Below the pieces are notes generated by a model that saw only the letters and a list, made by a program, of their open reading frames with translations, did no database searches and was not told the DNA's origin. This document shows, piece by piece, positions 27,270 through 36,695 of a stretch of 64,000 bases of DNA. Each line of letters starts with the position of its first letter. The first letter of the stretch is position 1. The translations under genes and the position numbers were made by a program. The DNA is from a bacterium 336/3 (GTDB lineage: Bacteria; Bacteroidota; Bacteroidia; Cytophagales; Thermonemataceae), in contig LJIE01000001.1 in NCBI GenBank assembly GCA_001281695.1, forward strand, positions 3,805,521 through 3,869,520, read 5' to 3'.

Positions 27270-28433
27270 ATGCCTACATTACCTCTAAAAATAGATTTTT
27301 TTGCAATGCTTATTTTTCTGGGCGTTGTACAAGGTCTTTTTCTCTCTTATTTTTTTCTTACCAAAAAACCTTTTCTATGGTCAAATCGATTTTTAGGTCT
27401 TCTTATTTTATGTTTTTCTCTCTCCATCACTGAGATTCTTTTATGTTATACAAATCTGATGTTCAACACTTTGCATCTCATAGATTTTACCGAACCTAAA
27501 AACTTCTTGATTCCTCCACTTTCATATTTTTATATTCGTACAAGAATTAATCATCAATTTTCAAGAAAAGATTATTGGCATTTTATCCCTTTTGTAGTCT
27601 ATTTTATTTACTGTTCTCTCGTTTTTTTTCCACAAAATATATATTTTAAATACAATGCTTACATTCACTCATATCACCCTACATTACCCACCATCGAAAA
27701 TGATCAATACTGGGATTATGATTGGGTATTTTTTATAAAAGACCATGTCAATCTGATATTCTTTTTTTATCTTATTTCTTATTTGGTAGGCATATTTTTT
27801 ATGCTTTCTAAAGAATCTAAGAAGCTAAATCTTTCCTTTTTTTCTAAGGAAAATACAGAATTGGTTTGGTGTCGAAACATCTTTTTTCAGATGTTGGGCA
27901 TTATGATTCTTTTTCTTATTGTAAAAATAAGTTTTAAAAATGATTTAGGTGACCATATACTTGCTGCTCATCTTACATTTGTCATTTATCTTATTACTTT
28001 CAGAGTTATTCATCAATCTGTATTTTTTCACCCACAAGTAAATGAAGAGAAAGAAGTCAAAAAATATGAAAAATCGACTGTTACCCCTGAAATACAGGAA
28101 AATATACTTCAAAAAATAGAAGTTCTGATGGCTCAGGAAAAACCATTTTTACAATCCGATTTTTCATTGCCCAATTTTGCCAAAACCCTGAAAATTACAC
28201 CTCATCAACTTTCACAAATTATCAATGAAAGTCTGGGGCAAAATTTCTTTGAGTTTGTTGCTAAATATAGAATTGAAGAGGCTCAAAAACTACTTACTGC
28301 CAAAGAATATCAAAATATTAAGATAGAAGAAATAGCCGAAATGGTTGGTTATAATTCCAAATCATCTTTCAATACAAGTTTTAAGAAAATTGTAGGACTT
28401 ACTCCCTCCGAATTCCGAAAAAATCGGGCTTAA
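27270..28433 (+). CDS. Membrane-anchored AraC-family transcriptional regulator
   Basis: 387 residues. The N-terminal about 250 residues carry seven or eight membrane helices; the C-terminal about 110 residues are an AraC-type double helix-turn-helix (LPNFAKTLKITPHQLSQIIN, then YQNIKIEEIAEMVGYNSKSSFN and GLTPSEFRKNR). This architecture is common in Bacteroidota, where the membrane part probably senses a signal and the DNA-binding part acts at the membrane. The downstream acyltransferase gene is on the same strand about 100 bases away and may be a target. Confidence 0.88.
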   Translation: MPTLPLKIDFFAMLIFLGVVQGLFLSYFFLTKKPFLWSNRFLGLLILCFSLSITEILLCYTNLMFNTLHLIDFTEPKNFLIPPLSYFYIRTRINHQFSRKDYWHFIPFVVYFIYCSLVFFPQNIYFKYNAYIHSYHPTLPTIENDQYWDYDWVFFIKDHVNLIFFFYLISYLVGIFFMLSKESKKLNLSFFSKENTELVWCRNIFFQMLGIMILFLIVKISFKNDLGDHILAAHLTFVIYLITFRVIHQSVFFHPQVNEEKEVKKYEKSTVTPEIQENILQKIEVLMAQEKPFLQSDFSLPNFAKTLKITPHQLSQIINESLGQNFFEFVAKYRIEEAQKLLTAKEYQNIKIEEIAEMVGYNSKSSFNTSFKKIVGLTPSEFRKNRA

Positions 28434-28503
28434 AAGTGTGTTCGAGTTTATAAAATCAAACGCCAAGCTTATATAAACGTTCTCCAAACGACTCATAAAC
28501 AAA

Positions 28504-28511
28504 TACTTTTG
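28504..28511 (+). promoter_or_regulatory. Probable -7 element of the acyltransferase gene
   Basis: TACTTTTG, exact TAnnTTTG, 26 bases before the ATG at 28538. The -33 box is imperfect. Confidence 0.5.
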
Positions 28512-28537
28512 AGCAAAACTTTAAACTCAAAAGAAAA

Positions 28538-29710
28538 ATGGAAATTTTAGAAAACGAAAGACGTTACGATTTAGATTGGATACGAGTTATAGCATTTGGC
28601 ATCCTAATTTTATATCATGTGGGAATGTTTTTTGTTCCTTGGGGTTGGCATATCAAGAATAACCAAATCTATGACTGGCTTACTTATCCCATGATGTTTC
28701 CAAATCAGTGGAGGCTTTCTTTATTATTTGTTGTTTCAGGCATGGGAACATATTTTGCTCTTTCTAAACGTACTGGATGGCAATTTACAAAAGAAAGACT
28801 CATTCGTCTTTTGTTGCCTCTTGCTTTTGGAATGCTTGTCATTGTTCCTCCTCAAGTATATTTTGAAAGATTAGACAAAGGTCAATACACAGGAGGTTAT
28901 TTATCTTATTGGTTTTCAGAAGCTTTTGTTGGAGTTTATCCACAAGGCAATTTGAGTTGGCATCATTTGTGGTTTTTAGTATATTTACTATTTTTCTCTT
29001 TGGCATTCATTCCCATTTTTCTATATCTCCGAAAAAATCCTGAAAATGCACTATTAAGGTTCATCAAAAAATTGGCTTCTTCACCTTATACCATTTATTT
29101 ACTAGTTTTTCCTTTATTTATTTTTGAAGGTTTTGTTGAACCATTTTTCAACTCCACACACGCCTTTATTGGCGACTGGTTCAATCTTCTTCATTATGGT
29201 ACTTTGTTTTTCTATGGTTTTTTGTTGATTGCTGTCCGTCAAACTTTTTGGCAAACCATTCTTAACCATCGATTTAAGTTTTTGATAATGGGGGTCATTA
29301 ATTTTTCAATTTTTATGTTTATCAAAATCCAAATTAGAACAGGTGTTTGGGAAGATGATTATTTGGTTCATTTTACAGAAGCTTTTTTCAAGGTAATCAA
29401 TTTGTGGTCTTGGATACTAGTCATCTTTGGCTTTGTAGCATATTACCTCAATAAACCCAGCTCAATTCTCAGTTATTGTAATGAAGCTGTTTATCCATTT
29501 TATATTTTACATCAGACTATTACAGTAGCTTTAGGTTACTACCTCAAAAATACGTCTATGGGGCTTTTCTTGAAATTTTCGCTAATGTCATTAGGTACAT
29601 TGGTGATTACTTGGGTTTTATATGAATTTCTGATTAGGAGAATTGGTTTCATCAGACCATTCTTTGGGCTAAAACCTGCAAAATCAAGCCCTGTAATGCA
29701 AAAAGTCTAA
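28538..29710 (+). CDS. Acyltransferase 3 family membrane protein
   Basis: 390 residues with about ten membrane helices. The N-terminal motif RRYDLDWIRVIAF...LILYHVGMFF carries the conserved Arg and His27 of this family, which transfer acyl groups from acyl-CoA to sugars or lipids across the membrane. A second typical segment, FVVSGMGTYFAL, follows. No SGNH domain is fused. The acceptor cannot be told; it may modify a surface glycan. It ends inside a terminator shared with the convergent gene. Confidence 0.88.
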   Translation: MEILENERRYDLDWIRVIAFGILILYHVGMFFVPWGWHIKNNQIYDWLTYPMMFPNQWRLSLLFVVSGMGTYFALSKRTGWQFTKERLIRLLLPLAFGMLVIVPPQVYFERLDKGQYTGGYLSYWFSEAFVGVYPQGNLSWHHLWFLVYLLFFSLAFIPIFLYLRKNPENALLRFIKKLASSPYTIYLLVFPLFIFEGFVEPFFNSTHAFIGDWFNLLHYGTLFFYGFLLIAVRQTFWQTILNHRFKFLIMGVINFSIFMFIKIQIRTGVWEDDYLVHFTEAFFKVINLWSWILVIFGFVAYYLNKPSSILSYCNEAVYPFYILHQTITVALGYYLKNTSMGLFLKFSLMSLGTLVITWVLYEFLIRRIGFIRPFFGLKPAKSSPVMQKV

Positions 29711-29725
29711 CGAATGTTAGACTTT
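29702..29725. terminator. Bidirectional terminator between convergent genes
   Basis: AAAGTCTAAC-GAAT-GTTAGACTTT hairpin containing the stop of the acyltransferase gene and reaching the stop of the gene on the opposite strand. Confidence 0.85.
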
Positions 29726-30149
29726 ACTTTTGTTTATCTACTCTTGTTGAAATCTTATCAACAATATACCAAGTATTTTCGATTTTGATGAGGTTAAAAT
29801 AATCTGTAAAAATAGCTTTGGGCGTTTCTATTTCACATTTGGCACTGGCAATATTGCCTGTAAAATCTATGGACTTTATTCTTCCAAAAATACCATCTTC
29901 TTTGGCTTTTACTGATTTAAAACCTTTTAAATATTCGCTTCGGCTCATATCTTTAAAAACACCATTTCTATTTACTTTCAAATGACATGTACTATGCATG
30001 GCTTTACCTAATTTGGTGGTATCGCTTGTCATCCAGCCATCAAAATACATTTGAATGGTACTTTCAATAGAAGCTTTTTCGTCTGTTTGAGCATTGGAGC
30101 GTGTATAAAAACACAATACTACACCCAGCAATAAAAGTAGTTTTTTCAT
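29724..30149 (-). CDS. Secreted NTF2-like (lumazine-binding-like) protein
   Basis: 141 residues with a signal peptide (MKKLLLLLGVVLCFY...SNAQ). The mature part has the SnoaL/NTF2 fold pattern of the 'putative lumazine-binding' family: IESTIQMYFDGWMTSDTTKLGKAMH, a central YLKGFKSVKAKEDG and the end YFNLIKIENTWYIVDK. Members bind small ligands; the name is historical and does not imply lumazine here. It is monocistronic. Confidence 0.8.
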   Translation of the reverse strand: MKKLLLLLGVVLCFYTRSNAQTDEKASIESTIQMYFDGWMTSDTTKLGKAMHSTCHLKVNRNGVFKDMSRSEYLKGFKSVKAKEDGIFGRIKSIDFTGNIASAKCEIETPKAIFTDYFNLIKIENTWYIVDKISTRVDKQK

Positions 30150-30204
30150 AAGTGTTTCATTTTTGGATAAAAACGAAATTTTTGTAGTTTATTGTGTTTT
30201 GAAG

Positions 30205-30837
30205 TCATGGTTTTATTTCTAATTCTTGCATTAATATTTCTTTAAGTTTTATTACATTCTTTTGTGTATCTCTGTAATTTTGCAGAATACTCTTCATCAT
30301 AATATTCTGACTTCCAACAATATTCTTTATATCCATCATATTTTTAGGTTTTATAAAACGACCACTACTTATATCAATATTGGAATAAATATAATTTATT
30401 ATATGTGTTTTAATGTGTTCCTCATGATTTTTTTCTTGATTTCCTAAAATGTCATAATCATTATACAAATTAACTATTCTTTCTAAGATATGGTATTTGT
30501 TCATAACTTTTATATCTCCACTTTGAATCACAGTTAAATATGTGACATTCTTTGGTTTAAAATAGTTTATTTCTGATAAATGTGTTATCCATATTACTAA
30601 ACTATCTGAGTTTGTATTTTTTAGTATTTTTTCTGTATTTTTTAAATATCTCAAGCCATAAGCTATAGAGGTGTCCAAACTTTTAATATCTATGTTGATA
30701 TCATCTAAAAATCGTTGTAGATGTTTTCTTTCTATTTTACTTTCTTTATAAGATTCGATTCTATCATTAATAGCTAAAGATATAACTATACCTACTATTA
30801 CAATGATTAATTCAGAGAGATAATGTTTCCATTTCAT
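30205..30837 (-). CDS. DUF6090-like membrane-anchored protein
   Basis: 210 residues from the ATG at 30837 (MKWKHYLSELIIVIVGIVIS). The frame extends upstream to a TTG, but that codon lies inside the sucA terminator hairpin, so I reject it. A single N-terminal helix followed by LAINDRIESYKESKIERKHLQ is the hallmark of DUF6090 proteins, usually with 'IALQINNWNE'. The rest is helical. Function unknown. Confidence 0.7.
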   Translation of the reverse strand: MKWKHYLSELIIVIVGIVISLAINDRIESYKESKIERKHLQRFLDDINIDIKSLDTSIAYGLRYLKNTEKILKNTNSDSLVIWITHLSEINYFKPKNVTYLTVIQSGDIKVMNKYHILERIVNLYNDYDILGNQEKNHEEHIKTHIINYIYSNIDISSGRFIKPKNMMDIKNIVGSQNIMMKSILQNYRDTQKNVIKLKEILMQELEIKP

Positions 30838-30865
30838 AAATAAAAATTGTTTAGTTTTAGTGATA

Positions 30866-30898
30866 CAATAAAAAAGGTCAGACAAGTAGTCTGACCTT
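30866..30898 (-). terminator. Terminator after sucA
   Basis: AAGGTCAGAC-AAGTA-GTCTGACCTT hairpin followed on the minus strand by a T6 run, 19 bases after the sucA stop. Confidence 0.9.
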
Positions 30899-30916
30899 AA
30901 TTTAAAAATTTATTTC

Positions 30917-33631
30917 CTACAACTCAAAAGCTTTTTTGATAATTTCCTCTTGTTCTTTGTTGTGTATTTTATTGTAACCTGTTGCAGGAGAAGCACTTGG
31001 CTTACGAGAAATACACTCAATTGCTCCATAATACATAAGCATAAAGCTGTATGCTCCCATATTTTTGGGTTCTTCTTGTACCCAAACAACTTTCGCATTT
31101 TTGTATTGCTTCAATATCTTTTCGAGTTGTTTTTCAGGATAAGGATACAATTGCTCCAAACGAACAATCGCTACATCTTTACGCCCTTGTTTTTGTTGCT
31201 CTCTGTAAAGGTCTATGGCTATTTTTCCAGTACATAGAAGCACTTTTTTCACTTTTTTCGCATCCACATAAGTATCATCCAATACTTCTTGGAACGAACC
31301 TTTGATAAAATCTTCAATAGGTGAATGTACTTCTTCCGTTCTTAAAAGAGATTTAGGCGACATCACTACCAAAGGCTTACGGAATTCCCATGCAAGTTGT
31401 CTTCTAAGAGCATGGAACAAATTTGCCGAAGTTGTAATATTTGCCACTACCATATTATACTCCGCACAAAGTTGTAAGAAACGCTCCAGTTTTGCAGAAG
31501 AGTGTTCAGGGCCTTGTCCTTCGTAACCATGAGGCAATAGAAGTGTCAAAATATTTTGCTGTTGCCACTTACTTTCAGTAGCAGCTAAAAACTGGTCAAT
31601 AATTACCTGAGCAGTATTAGCAAAATCTCCAAATTGAGCTTCCCAAATAACCAAAGCATTGGGGTTTGCCATTGAATAACCAAACTCAAAGCCCATTACT
31701 CCAAACTCAGAAAGATGTGAGTTATAGATACGGAATGGTTGTTTTTGGTTCGGAACAATATTATCCAAATAAAAATAAGGTGCATTCGATTCAGCATCAC
31801 GAGCTACCACTTGTCTATGCGAGAATGTTCCACGTCTTACATCTTGTCCGCTCATTCTCACCATTTTCTCCTCTAACAAAAGAGATCCATACGCCAAAAG
31901 TTCACCACAAGCCCAATCTAATTTCTTCTTTTCAAAGAAATAACTTTTTCTATCTTCTAAAAGCTTTTCTATTTGCTTAATTACTTTAAATCCTTCAGGA
32001 AGAGTAGTGAGAGCTTTTCCTACTTTTTCAATAACTTCTAAAGAAACACCTGTTTCTGGAGACTTATCAAAATCTTCGGGCTTCGATTTACGTAATTTTT
32101 GCCAATCTTTTTCTAATTGTGAATATTGGTAAGGTAACGGTTTTTGTTTAATTTCGGTAAGCCTTTCTTGTAGCATCTGGCGAAGTTCTTTATCCATTTC
32201 TTCCAATAATTTAGCATCTACACTACCATTTGCTACCAATTTTTGAGCATACACCTCTCTTGGTGAAGGGTGTTTGCTAATCACATTATATAATTTGGGT
32301 TGTGTAAAACGAGGTTCATCTGTTTCGTTGTGTCCATGTCTGCGATAACACACCAAATCAATGAATATATCTTTTTGGAATTTCTGACGGAACTCGGCAG
32401 CCAACTGGAAACAGAATACAACTGCCTCAGGATCATCACCATTCACATGCAATACAGGAGCATCTATAAGTTTGGCAATATCCGTACAATAAATACTTGA
32501 CCTTGCTTCATCAAAATCTGTTGTAAAACCCACTTGATTGTTGATAACTACATGAACCGTTCCACCTACTCCATACGCTTCCAATTTAGCCATTTGAATC
32601 ACCTCATACACAGACCCTTGACCTGCCACAGCAGCATCTCCATGTATTAAAATTGGTAGTATATATTTAGCATCAAAAAGTTCTTCATCTATCTGGGCTC
32701 TTGAGTAACCTTGCACAATAGCATTTACTACCTCCAAATGTGAAGGGTTAGGTGCAAGACGTAAATTTACATTATAGCCTTCAGGGGTTGTAATAGTACT
32801 TGCAAAACCCATGTGATATTTTACGTCTCCATCTCCCATTGTCAAATCGGGGCTGGCTGTACCTTCAAATTCACTGAAAATCTGCTCGTATGTTTTCCCC
32901 ATGATGTTGGTTAGAATATTCAACCTTCCACGATGAGCCATCCCTATCACCACTTCTTTTACACCTAATTCAGCACCTTTGTTAATCAAAGCATCTAAAC
33001 CAGGGATCGTACTTTCACCACCTTCCAACGAGAATCTTTTCTGACCTAAGAATTTTGTATGTAAGAAGTTTTCAAATACAACAGCTTCATTAAGTTTCTT
33101 TAAGATTCTTTTCTTAAAATCAACAGAAGGATTGAAGGCTAAAGAATCTTTTTCAAATTTATCTCTAAGCCAGTTAAATACATCAGGCTCACGGATATAA
33201 GTAAACTCAAATCCGATTGTACGTTCATAAATATATTTTAGGGAATCTATGATTTTACGAAGTGGAGCAGCACCAATACCTATTTCATTACCTGCCTGAA
33301 AAACTGTGTCCAAATCTGCATCCGAAAGTCCAAATAGTTCTAAATCGAGCCAAGGATTACGAGATTTACGCTGACGAACAGGGTTCGTCTTAGAACGCAA
33401 ATGAGCACGCATTCTGTATGCAAATATTAACTTAGAAACAGCTACTTCTTTAGAAGAAACTCCACCTCCACTACCTTCTGCACCTTCTCCATTATAATTT
33501 TCAGCAAATTCAAAACCCTCAAAAAACTTTTTCCAACTTTCATCTACTGAGCCTGGGTTTTGCGAATAAGCACGGTACAATTCTTCGATGTAATTGCCGT
33601 GAGCATTAGCGATATACGAATATTTATCCAT
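30917..33631 (-). CDS. sucA: 2-oxoglutarate dehydrogenase E1 component
   Basis: 904 residues, near the usual length. It is the thiamine-diphosphate E1 of the 2-oxoglutarate dehydrogenase complex in the TCA cycle. Visible signatures are the N-terminal ANAHGNYIEELYRAYSQNPGSV, VVIGMAHRGRLNILTN, the ThDP site ILIHGDAAVAGQGSVYE and INNQVGFTT, and the transketolase-like second half (FGFEFGYSMANPN..., LLLPHGYEGQGPEHSSA). The E2 gene is not adjacent: sucA is followed by its own terminator and preceded by sixA, so sucB must be elsewhere. Confidence 0.96.
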   Translation of the reverse strand: MDKYSYIANAHGNYIEELYRAYSQNPGSVDESWKKFFEGFEFAENYNGEGAEGSGGGVSSKEVAVSKLIFAYRMRAHLRSKTNPVRQRKSRNPWLDLELFGLSDADLDTVFQAGNEIGIGAAPLRKIIDSLKYIYERTIGFEFTYIREPDVFNWLRDKFEKDSLAFNPSVDFKKRILKKLNEAVVFENFLHTKFLGQKRFSLEGGESTIPGLDALINKGAELGVKEVVIGMAHRGRLNILTNIMGKTYEQIFSEFEGTASPDLTMGDGDVKYHMGFASTITTPEGYNVNLRLAPNPSHLEVVNAIVQGYSRAQIDEELFDAKYILPILIHGDAAVAGQGSVYEVIQMAKLEAYGVGGTVHVVINNQVGFTTDFDEARSSIYCTDIAKLIDAPVLHVNGDDPEAVVFCFQLAAEFRQKFQKDIFIDLVCYRRHGHNETDEPRFTQPKLYNVISKHPSPREVYAQKLVANGSVDAKLLEEMDKELRQMLQERLTEIKQKPLPYQYSQLEKDWQKLRKSKPEDFDKSPETGVSLEVIEKVGKALTTLPEGFKVIKQIEKLLEDRKSYFFEKKKLDWACGELLAYGSLLLEEKMVRMSGQDVRRGTFSHRQVVARDAESNAPYFYLDNIVPNQKQPFRIYNSHLSEFGVMGFEFGYSMANPNALVIWEAQFGDFANTAQVIIDQFLAATESKWQQQNILTLLLPHGYEGQGPEHSSAKLERFLQLCAEYNMVVANITTSANLFHALRRQLAWEFRKPLVVMSPKSLLRTEEVHSPIEDFIKGSFQEVLDDTYVDAKKVKKVLLCTGKIAIDLYREQQKQGRKDVAIVRLEQLYPYPEKQLEKILKQYKNAKVVWVQEEPKNMGAYSFMLMYYGAIECISRKPSASPATGYNKIHNKEQEEIIKKAFEL

Positions 33632-33684
33632 GAGATTGAATTTATATATATGATAACAATTTTAAACGTTTAGCCTATTGTATT

Positions 33685-34242
33685 TTAAAGTGAACTCAAT
33701 GCCCTACCTTGCTCCAAAATATTATCTGTCAAAGGAGTAATTGTCACTTTATATTTTTTTGGATATTCAAAGAAAATTAAATTTCCTTTAATCTCCTCAA
33801 TTTCCGACCATTTTTGACAATCAAAATGAATTGCTACTACTCCAGAAGTAGGAATATTCTCTATTTTGGCATTTTTAAGAAGTAAATTGGCAACATCTGT
33901 AAATGTTGGATTATGCCCTACAAGCATCAAAGAATTGATGTTTGGGTTTATCTGTACCAATACATCAAAGATTTCTGAAATATTCGCTTCGTAAATTTCT
34001 TGATTAAGTACAATTTTTTCTTTTTTGTATGCTATATACTTAGCCACTTTTTTAGCTGTTTTCTTGGCTCTTTTGGCAGGACTACTGATGATTAAATCCA
34101 GATTCAGATTTTTCTCTTTTAGAATTTTGCCCATTAGTGGAGCATCTTTTTTTCCACGTCTATTTAAAGGTCTTTCAAAATCAGGAATTTCTGGTTGTTT
34201 CCAACTCGACTTAGCATGACGAAGCAAATAAAGTGTTTTCAT
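33685..34242 (-). CDS. sixA: SixA-like histidine phosphatase
   Basis: 185 residues from the ATG at 34242 (MKTLYLLRHAKSSW). The frame is open 23 codons further, but the internal ATG places the catalytic RHA motif at the proper position. The second catalytic His is in SLMLVGHNPTF. This is the histidine-phosphatase superfamily, SixA branch, which removes phosphate from phosphohistidine proteins. It is divergent from hslV. Confidence 0.88.
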   Translation of the reverse strand: MKTLYLLRHAKSSWKQPEIPDFERPLNRRGKKDAPLMGKILKEKNLNLDLIISSPAKRAKKTAKKVAKYIAYKKEKIVLNQEIYEANISEIFDVLVQINPNINSLMLVGHNPTFTDVANLLLKNAKIENIPTSGVVAIHFDCQKWSEIEEIKGNLIFFEYPKKYKVTITPLTDNILEQGRALSSL

Positions 34243-34312
34243 GTTTCGGTTGTTTTGTTTATATTGGCAGGATAAAACTATATCATTTTTTTGAAAATTC
34301 AAAGTAATCAAT

Positions 34313-34852
34313 ATGCAAAAAATACAATCTACTACCGTACTGGCTATTCAACACAATGGGCAAATTGCAATCGGTGCTGATGGGCAAGCCACTATGGGTA
34401 ACACAGTAGCAAAGAGTAATGTTCGTAAAATCAGAAAACTAAAAGATGGAAAAGTAGTAGTAGGCTTTGCAGGTTCTACTGCTGATGCTTTTTCTTTGAT
34501 GGAAAAATTTGAAGAAAAATTGGCTGCTTTTGGTGGTTCAGTAGAAAGATCTGCCATCGAACTTGCCAAAGACTGGCGTACAGACCGTTATCTACGCCGT
34601 TTGGAAGCCATGATGATTGCCATTTCTAAAACAGATTTATTTATTATTTCGGGAACAGGAGATGTGCTCAAACCTGATAACGATATTGCCTCTATTGGCT
34701 CAGGAAGTATGTATGCTCAGTCAGCAGCTTTAGCCCTTAAAAAGCATGCTCCACATCTGACAGCTCGCCAAATGGTAGAAGAAGCTCTCCATATAGCTGC
34801 CGATATTTGTATTTACACCAATCATAACCTGATTATTGAAGAAATTGTATAA
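34313..34852 (+). CDS. hslV: ATP-dependent protease proteolytic subunit HslV
   Basis: 179 residues of the HslV/ClpQ peptidase, the proteasome-like chamber that works with the HslU unfoldase. The probable catalytic Thr is Thr7 or Thr8 after removal of a short propeptide (MQKIQSTTVLAI). IGADGQATMGNT, KVVVGFAGSTADAF and DIASIGSGSMYA are standard. hslU does not follow; the next gene is pruA, so the partner is encoded elsewhere. Confidence 0.95.
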   Translation: MQKIQSTTVLAIQHNGQIAIGADGQATMGNTVAKSNVRKIRKLKDGKVVVGFAGSTADAFSLMEKFEEKLAAFGGSVERSAIELAKDWRTDRYLRRLEAMMIAISKTDLFIISGTGDVLKPDNDIASIGSGSMYAQSAALALKKHAPHLTARQMVEEALHIAADICIYTNHNLIIEEIV

Positions 34853-34938
34853 ATCATAAAACTATTCAAACAAGTTCCTTTGTTATTCTTTTGTAGAATT
34901 TATTTTACAACGCATATTCCAACATAAAAAATCTTCTC

Positions 34939-36570
34939 ATGAACTACGGTATTTTCACAATCCCAGACCCGAAAAACGAACCAGTTTATAGTTATGCACC
35001 TAATAGCCCCGAAAGAGCATTGCTCAAAAAGGCACTTGCTGATGCAAAAAGTAAAGAATTAGATATCCCCATGTATATTGGTGGTGAAGAAGTTCGTACA
35101 GGAAATAAAGTACGTATTGCCCCTCCACATGAAACAGCACATACACTTGCTTATTACCATAAAGGAGGAAAAGAAGAAGTAGAGTTAGCCATTCGTGCTG
35201 CCCTCAATGCCAAAGAATTATGGGAAAATATGGATTGGGAACACAGAGCAAGTATTTTCTTGAAAGCTGCTGAACTCATAGCCACTAAATATCGCTACGA
35301 ACTCAATGCAGCTACTATGCTTGGGCAATCGAAAAGTGTATATCAGGCAGAAATAGACTCGGCTTGCGAAATCATAGACTTTTTGCGTTTCAATGTGAAA
35401 TTCATGGAGCAAATCTATAGAGAGCAACCTGTTTCTTCTGCTGGTATTTGGAACAGATTAGAACACAGGGCTTTAGAAGGTTTTGTATTTGCTCTTACAC
35501 CTTTCAATTTTACAGCTATTGCAGGTAATTTGCCCACAGCCCCAGCCATGATGGGTAACTGTGTCGTTTGGAAAGTTGCTGAAACACAAATCTATTCAGC
35601 AAACGTCTTGATGAAGATTTTCAGAGAAGCAGGCGTTCCTGATGGAGTAATTAATTTGGTATTTGTGGATGGACCTACGGCTGGTGATACAATTTTCTCA
35701 CACCCCGATTTCGCAGGAATCCACTTTACTGGAGGTACTTCTACATTCCAAAGAATTTGGAAAACCATTGGCGAGAATATCGCAAAATATAAAACTTATC
35801 CACGTATTGTAGGTGAAACAGGTGGCAAAGACTTTGTGTTGGCTCACTATACTGCTGATGCCAAAGCATTGGCTACAGCCCTGATTCGTGGTGCTTTCGA
35901 GTATCAGGGACAAAAATGTTCGGCAGCCTCAAGAGCTTACATTCCTGCAAATCTTTGGGATGAAGTAAAAGGTTACATGCTTGCTGACCTCAAGGAAATC
36001 AAGATGGGAAGTGTGGAAGATTTTAGCTGTTTCTTCAATGCCGTGATTGACGAGAAATCGTTCAATAAACTTGCTGAATATATTGATAATGCCAAAAAAG
36101 ATGATAGTGTAACTGTAGTAGCTGGTGGAAATTATGATAAATCGAAGGGCTATTTTATTGAACCTACTGTTTTACAGGTTCAAGACCCTATGTATGTTAC
36201 CATGCAAGAAGAGCTTTTTGGTCCTGTACTTACCATTTATGTATATCAGCCTGAAAACTTTGAAGATACATTGACACTTGTAGATAAAACATCTCCTTAC
36301 GCTCTTACAGGGTCTATTTTTGCTCAAGACCGTTATGCTATTGAACTTGCAAGCAAAAAATTACGCCATGCAGCAGGAAATTTCTACATCAACGATAAAC
36401 CTACTGGAGCAGTAGTAGGGCAACAACCATTTGGTGGTGCAAGAGCCTCAGGAACAAATGATAAAGCAGGTTCTTTACTGAATTTATTGCGTTGGACATC
36501 TGCTAGAACCATTAAGGAAACATTTGTTCCTCCAACAGATTACAAGTACCCTTTCATGCAAGAAAGTTAG
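34939..36570 (+). CDS. pruA: L-glutamate gamma-semialdehyde (P5C) dehydrogenase
   Basis: 543 residues of the ALDH4/P5CDH family, which oxidises glutamate gamma-semialdehyde to glutamate in proline breakdown. The catalytic Cys327 is in GQKCSAASR, the general-base region is VGETGGKDFVLAH, and NAD-binding GIHFTGGTSTF is present. The end NDKPTGAVVGQQPFGGARAS is typical. No proline dehydrogenase gene lies next to it. A weak hairpin follows the stop. Confidence 0.94.
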   Translation: MNYGIFTIPDPKNEPVYSYAPNSPERALLKKALADAKSKELDIPMYIGGEEVRTGNKVRIAPPHETAHTLAYYHKGGKEEVELAIRAALNAKELWENMDWEHRASIFLKAAELIATKYRYELNAATMLGQSKSVYQAEIDSACEIIDFLRFNVKFMEQIYREQPVSSAGIWNRLEHRALEGFVFALTPFNFTAIAGNLPTAPAMMGNCVVWKVAETQIYSANVLMKIFREAGVPDGVINLVFVDGPTAGDTIFSHPDFAGIHFTGGTSTFQRIWKTIGENIAKYKTYPRIVGETGGKDFVLAHYTADAKALATALIRGAFEYQGQKCSAASRAYIPANLWDEVKGYMLADLKEIKMGSVEDFSCFFNAVIDEKSFNKLAEYIDNAKKDDSVTVVAGGNYDKSKGYFIEPTVLQVQDPMYVTMQEELFGPVLTIYVYQPENFEDTLTLVDKTSPYALTGSIFAQDRYAIELASKKLRHAAGNFYINDKPTGAVVGQQPFGGARASGTNDKAGSLLNLLRWTSARTIKETFVPPTDYKYPFMQES

Positions 36571-36695
36571 TTTTTTAGAAAAAAGAGAAAGGAAAATGGA
36601 TTATAAATTTCTATTTTCCTTCATCTTTTCTCCTTTTTCCTGAATCTAAAACAACTAAAATTTCCGACCCACAAGGTTTTCCAACAAAGATATTT

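Noticed and set aside
30838-30885. Upstream TTG start for the DUF6090-like gene
   Set aside because: It lies in the sucA terminator hairpin; the ATG at 30837 begins right before the membrane helix.
32300-32500. Small plus-strand frames inside sucA and other enzymes
   Set aside because: They are frame shadows of long, well-conserved genes on the other strand.
36576-36640. Terminator after pruA
   Set aside because: Purine-rich and pyrimidine-rich runs can pair (GAGAAAGGAAAAT with its rough complement), but the stem has mismatches and a long loop, so I did not list it.
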